10,033 bases of DNA from Balneolales bacterium (GTDB lineage: Bacteria > Bacteroidota > Rhodothermia > Balneolales > Natronogracilivirgulaceae), in assembly GCA_007135895.1 (NCBI GenBank), contig SLHZ01000249.1:1-10033 (forward strand), written 5' to 3'. Below are positions 7,934 to 10,033 of this stretch, one piece after another (position 1 is the stretch's first letter; every line of letters begins with the position of its first letter). The position numbers and the translations under genes are program-made. The notes below the pieces were generated by a model. The model did no database searches, was not told the DNA's origin, and worked only from the letters and a program-made list of their open reading frames with translations.

Positions 7934-7945
7934 AAAAGCGCTTTT
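7934..7945. promoter_or_regulatory. Perfect palindrome AAAAGCGCTTTT, LacI-family-like operator
   Basis: A 12-bp perfect palindrome with the AAGCGCTT core typical of LacI/CcpA-family operators, about 85 bp upstream of the predicted transcription start of the secreted-protein gene. LacI-type regulators commonly control sugar-use genes, which would fit carbohydrate-binding-like modules in the product. That link is inference. Confidence 0.45.
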
Positions 7946-7975
7946 TTCACATGGTTCACGTCGTAATGTACAGAT

Positions 7976-8012
7976 AAATCAGGGAGTCTTGCAACCGAAA
8001 ATACCCTGATTT
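7976..8012 (-). terminator. Terminator-like hairpin after the M29 aminopeptidase gene
   Basis: AAATCAGGG (7976-7984) pairs perfectly with CCCTGATTT (8004-8012) across a 19-base loop. On the minus strand it starts directly after the stop codon, and the 3' arm ends in GATTTATCTGT, a short U-rich run. The long loop and weak U-tract make it a modest candidate. Confidence 0.45.
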
Positions 8013-9113
8013 TCAACCCGGATTATCCGGGTTCAGGGCCTGCAGCTCAGGTGCAATGAACCGTCTCCCCTCACGTACCAGCTCGCCGTCCAGCCAGACA
8101 TTCGCGCCGATGCAAACCAGGTCCCAGTGGATCTGGCTTTTGTTGCCATTGGGTGCTTCGTCGTAATCCTGCCCCAGCGTCAGGTGGTTAGACCCGTATA
8201 TTTTCTCATCGAAGAGTATATCATACATCGGTTTTTCAATGACCGGATTGGTTCCAAAACTGAATTCGCCGAACTGTCGCGACCCCTCGTCCGTCTCCAG
8301 TATGGTTTGCAGCGATGACCGGTCTGAGGCGTCAAAATCGATCACTATGCCGTCTTTGACCGTCAGTTCCACAAAATCGAACGGTTTGCCCTGATAGACA
8401 GTGGGAGCATAGCGGATAATACCGTTGACGGAACCGGGCAGGGGAGATGAAAACAGCTCTCCGTCAGGTATGTTTTTGGTGCCATGGCAGTTGATCCAGT
8501 TTTGCCCGTCTACATGCAGGCGGATATCGGTTCCGGGACCTTCCAGCCGTATTTCGCTGGTCCTGCGCAGCCTTTCCTCCAGAGGCATCATGGCGTCACG
8601 AAGCTTCTTATAGTCGAGCAGACAGGCCCGGTAGTAAAAATCGGTGAAAGCCGCCGTAGGCATTCGGGCATTCATTGCGAAAGCGGGTGAGGGGTAGCGC
8701 AGCACGCACCATCGTGTCTTTTTTACACGCTGGTCGAAGTGGACCGGCTTGAGATAATGACGCTGGAAAGCGCTGTTGGATTCCGGGCTTACCCCGGAAG
8801 CTTCGTAAATGTTTTCAGAAGCACGTATGCCGACATAGGCATTCATCTGCTGCATCAGCGGGAGCCCAAGCACTGAGGTTTGATCGGCCCAGTAGTTATC
8901 ATCTCCCTTTTCCAGCAGGATGCGCTGAATTTCCGGATCGGAGAGTTCGAGATAGGGCAGGGCGCCCTGTTCGCGTGACAGGCGGACCAGCTCCCGTGCC
9001 AGACCGATACCGTTGAATCCGATCAGATTGATTAGTATACGTTCCCCCTGCTGCAGCCCGATGCTGTGTTCAAGGATCAGGCTGGCCAGTTGGGTGTCTC
9101 GCGGATCATTCAT
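8013..9113 (-). CDS. M29-family metallo-aminopeptidase (AmpS/PepS-like)
   Basis: A 366-residue cytoplasmic aminopeptidase of peptidase family M29, which removes N-terminal residues from peptides using two divalent metal ions. From the ATG at 9113, family motifs are PDGELFSSP with Glu219, FGEFSFGTNP with Glu283, GSNHLTLG with His310, Tyr317 seven residues later, and QIHWD with His329 and Asp331. Together these match the metal-ligand and catalytic set of Thermus and Staphylococcus M29 enzymes, so it should be active. The length is at the short end of the family (about 365-415). The frame stays open upstream to an ATG at 9206, but those 31 codons run through a repeated palindromic noncoding stretch and lack homology to M29 N-termini, while MNDPRDTQLASLILEHSIGL fits well. 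No Shine-Dalgarno is seen at 9113. There is no signal peptide. The role is probably peptide turnover or amino-acid recycling; the link to the adjacent secreted protein is unproven. Confidence 0.9.
   Translation of the reverse strand: MNDPRDTQLASLILEHSIGLQQGERILINLIGFNGIGLARELVRLSREQGALPYLELSDPEIQRILLEKGDDNYWADQTSVLGLPLMQQMNAYVGIRASENIYEASGVSPESNSAFQRHYLKPVHFDQRVKKTRWCVLRYPSPAFAMNARMPTAAFTDFYYRACLLDYKKLRDAMMPLEERLRRTSEIRLEGPGTDIRLHVDGQNWINCHGTKNIPDGELFSSPLPGSVNGIIRYAPTVYQGKPFDFVELTVKDGIVIDFDASDRSSLQTILETDEGSRQFGEFSFGTNPVIEKPMYDILFDEKIYGSNHLTLGQDYDEAPNGNKSQIHWDLVCIGANVWLDGELVREGRRFIAPELQALNPDNPG
8015..8033 (-). other. Perfect inverted repeat spanning the aminopeptidase stop codon
   Basis: AACCCGGATTATCCGGGTT pairs over 8 bp around a 3-base loop. 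It includes the final Asn-Pro-Asp-Asn-Pro-Gly codons and the first base of the stop codon. It is followed on the minus strand by GAAAATC, so it is not a classical terminator by itself. It abuts the terminator-like hairpin at 7976-8012. Confidence 0.5.
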
Positions 9114-9156
9114 GATAATATACTTAGCAGATTTGGTTAGCAGGTAAAAGCTTGAA

Positions 9157-9225
9157 CATGGCATGCCAAGCAGGACAGGTACAACTATTGCATGATGGCA
9201 TGGCATGCCAAGTATGGCATGCTAC
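9157..9225. repeat. GGCATGCC palindrome cluster upstream of the aminopeptidase gene
   Basis: The 14-mer CATGGCATGCCAAG occurs exactly at 9157-9170 and 9199-9212, a 42-bp step. Each contains the 10-bp palindrome TGGCATGCCA. Partial copies sit at 9195-9201 and 9215-9222. Neighbouring copies also form a perfect 8-bp hairpin (9203-9210 with 9215-9222, AGTA loop). The cluster lies 44-112 bp upstream of the start codon and could be protein-binding sites or a structured leader. Confidence 0.75.
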
Positions 9226-9267
9226 AGTCGATATTTTATCAAATAACGTTTTTTTGTAATAACGGAA

Positions 9268-9299
9268 CATAATTACCCGACATGCAAAAAAATCGGCAA
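9268..9299 (-). promoter_or_regulatory. Weak candidate Bacteroidota-type promoter for the aminopeptidase gene
   Basis: On the minus strand TTG (9299-9297) is followed after 21 bases by TAATTATG (9275-9268), a 7-of-8 match to TAnnTTTG. It would give a leader of about 145 bases containing the GGCATGCC cluster. AT-rich sequence gives such matches easily. Confidence 0.25.
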
Positions 9300-9310
9300 T
9301 AAATGGTATT

Positions 9311-9940
9311 TCAGTGCAGTACAATTTTTTCATCACACAGAGCCAGTTCGTCTTCTTTGCTGGATGCCAGGAAAAGGAGCTTGCTTTTCCCTGCATGAGC
9401 GTGAATGATCTGATTCACAAGCTGGCGTCCGTTCTCGTCGAGATTGGTGCCGGGCTCATCCAGCATCAGGATATCGGGCCGTGCTATCAGGGCGGCTGCC
9501 AGTTTGACGCGCTGCTGCTGACCCGATGAGAGCGTACCGTATTCCTGACGGGAGAGATGGTTTAACCCGGCAGTTTCCAGGATCTTTGGCAGATTATCGG
9601 GACTCTGCGGTGAACCGGAGTCCGCCGGCCGTATATCCCTGACAAAAGAAAGATTCTCCGCAACGGTCAGTTCTCTGTAGAGCTGAATGGACGGAGCTGC
9701 GAAACCGATCCGGTACCGGATTTTCTTTGGGTCGATCTTGACGCCACTTTCTGTCCAGTCCAGTGTGCCTTCACTCGGTCGGAGCAAACCCGAAAGACAT
9801 TTCATCAGTGTGGATTTACCGCTGCCATTAGGGCCCAGGATTCCAATACAGCCAGGTTCGCTGATGGTAAAATGAAGATTTCGAAAAACCTTCTTTTTTC
9901 CGTAAAATTTTCCAAGTCCGGTAGCTGTTACTGTTAACAT
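9311..9940 (-). CDS. CcmA-like ABC transporter ATP-binding protein with altered H-loop
   Basis: A 209-residue cytoplasmic ATPase subunit of an ABC exporter, closest in form to CcmA-type (heme exporter) and other short ABC-2 ATPases. Seen: Walker A GPNGSGKST (36-44), Q-loop region with IQLYRELTVAENL (Gln86), signature LSSGQQQR (137-144), Walker B ILMLDEP (157-163) and D-loop NLD (166-168). The H-loop, where most ABC ATPases have His after the last core strand, reads FLASSKEDE, with Ser in that place. The ATG at 9940 is chosen because MLTVTATGLGKFYGKKK fits the family N-terminus. An ATG at 9985 would add 15 hydrophobic residues and would swallow a promoter match. No permease lies downstream within the window, so the partner must be elsewhere. 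The cargo is unknown, and ccmA is not assigned because ccmB is absent beside it. Confidence 0.88.
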   Translation of the reverse strand: MLTVTATGLGKFYGKKKVFRNLHFTISEPGCIGILGPNGSGKSTLMKCLSGLLRPSEGTLDWTESGVKIDPKKIRYRIGFAAPSIQLYRELTVAENLSFVRDIRPADSGSPQSPDNLPKILETAGLNHLSRQEYGTLSSGQQQRVKLAAALIARPDILMLDEPGTNLDENGRQLVNQIIHAHAGKSKLLFLASSKEDELALCDEKIVLH

Positions 9941-9945
9941 AGGTA

Positions 9946-9976
9946 CAAAGGTAAGCAGAGTCACCAAAACACCCAA
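9946..9976 (-). promoter_or_regulatory. Bacteroidota-type promoter of the ABC ATPase gene
   Basis: On the minus strand TTG (9976-9974) is followed after exactly 20 bases by TACCTTTG (9953-9946), a full match to the Bacteroidota -33/-7 form TTG-N19-21-TAnnTTTG. The -7 element ends only five bases before the ATG at 9940, so the transcript would start at or within a few bases of the start codon. Confidence 0.55.
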
Positions 9977-9999
9977 CGAAATCAATTAAAATCCGAATC

Positions 10000-10033
10000 A
10001 TGGATCGTCTGACCCGCACAATCACAGAGCTAT
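10000..10033 (+). CDS. Possible start of a divergent gene (11 codons visible)
   Basis: An ATG at 10000 opens a frame reading MDRLTRTITEL to the window end with no stop. It is divergent from the ABC ATPase gene with 59 bp between the two starts, a natural spacing for a shared promoter region. No Shine-Dalgarno is visible. Too little is present to name a family. Confidence 0.4.
   Translation, partial: MDRLTRTITEL

Noticed and set aside
7898..7993. A 9-bp inverted repeat, TGCAAGACT (7898-7906) and AGTCTTGCA (7985-7993)
   Set aside because: The arms are about 80 bp apart. One lies in the loop of the downstream terminator-like hairpin and the other near the promoter, and they fall on opposite sides of the transcript boundary. 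It could be chance.
9114..9206. A 31-codon N-terminal extension of the M29 aminopeptidase from the ATG at 9206
   Set aside because: The extension runs through repeated GGCATGCC palindromes, and its translation does not resemble M29 N-termini. The ATG at 9113 gives a family-like start.
9157..9225. A possible CRISPR array
   Set aside because: The exact repeated unit is only 14 bp, has two full copies, and the intervening sequence contains partial copies of the same unit, not unique spacers.
9124..9396. A 90-codon minus-strand open frame overlapping the end of the ABC gene
   Set aside because: It is out of frame with the ABC gene, crosses AT-rich intergenic sequence and the palindrome repeats, has a Cys/His/Trp-rich composition generated by the repeats, and has no start signal.
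9941..9985. A 15-residue hydrophobic extension of the ABC ATPase from the ATG at 9985
   Set aside because: ABC ATPases of this type have no membrane segment at the N-terminus, the family-like start is at 9940, and the extension would overlap the best promoter match in the window.

Overview
The window looks like chromosomal DNA from a member of the Bacteroidota/Rhodothermota/Balneolota (FCB) group, most likely a marine or saline one. The main evidence is a very large secreted protein ending in a typical type A type IX secretion (T9SS) sorting domain. Supporting signs are the acidic, lysine-poor and cysteine-free composition of that protein, a match to the Bacteroidota promoter form TTG-N20-TAnnTTTG, and general scarcity of Shine-Dalgarno sites. 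The exact phylum is an inference.

Layout: (1) 2-1420, plus strand, is the C-terminal half of the disaggregase ClpB, cut by the window edge. (2) 1414-1701 is a convergent intergenic region. It holds seven tandem copies of a 17-bp unit that begin inside the clpB stop region, then a strong two-way terminator hairpin, then a 12-bp hairpin just behind the next gene. (3) 1702-7803, minus strand, is one gene for a secreted protein of about 2030 residues: jelly-roll-like and carbohydrate-binding-like modules, three repeated OB-like modules, a beta-propeller-like region and a T9SS sorting domain, with no recognisable catalytic domain. (4) 7804-8012 is its upstream region, with a sigma70-like promoter, two sites resembling LacI-family operators and a 23-bp near-palindrome. 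(5) 8013-9113, minus strand, is an M29-family metallo-aminopeptidase with a complete metal-ligand set. (6) 9114-9310 is an intergenic region with GGCATGCC palindromes, two of them 42 bp apart. (7) 9311-9940, minus strand, is a small CcmA-like ABC ATPase whose H-loop histidine is missing, with no permease beside it. (8) 10000-10033, plus strand, may be the first codons of a divergent gene.

The three minus-strand genes do not form an obvious operon, because each gap is about 200 bp and contains its own candidate signals. A shared role in peptide or polysaccharide use (secreted binding protein plus cytoplasmic peptidase) is possible, but nothing in the sequence shows it. I found no CRISPR array, rRNA, tRNA, transposase or phage gene. 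The least explained elements are the giant secreted protein with its control region, the 17-bp repeat at the clpB stop, and the GGCATGCC cluster.
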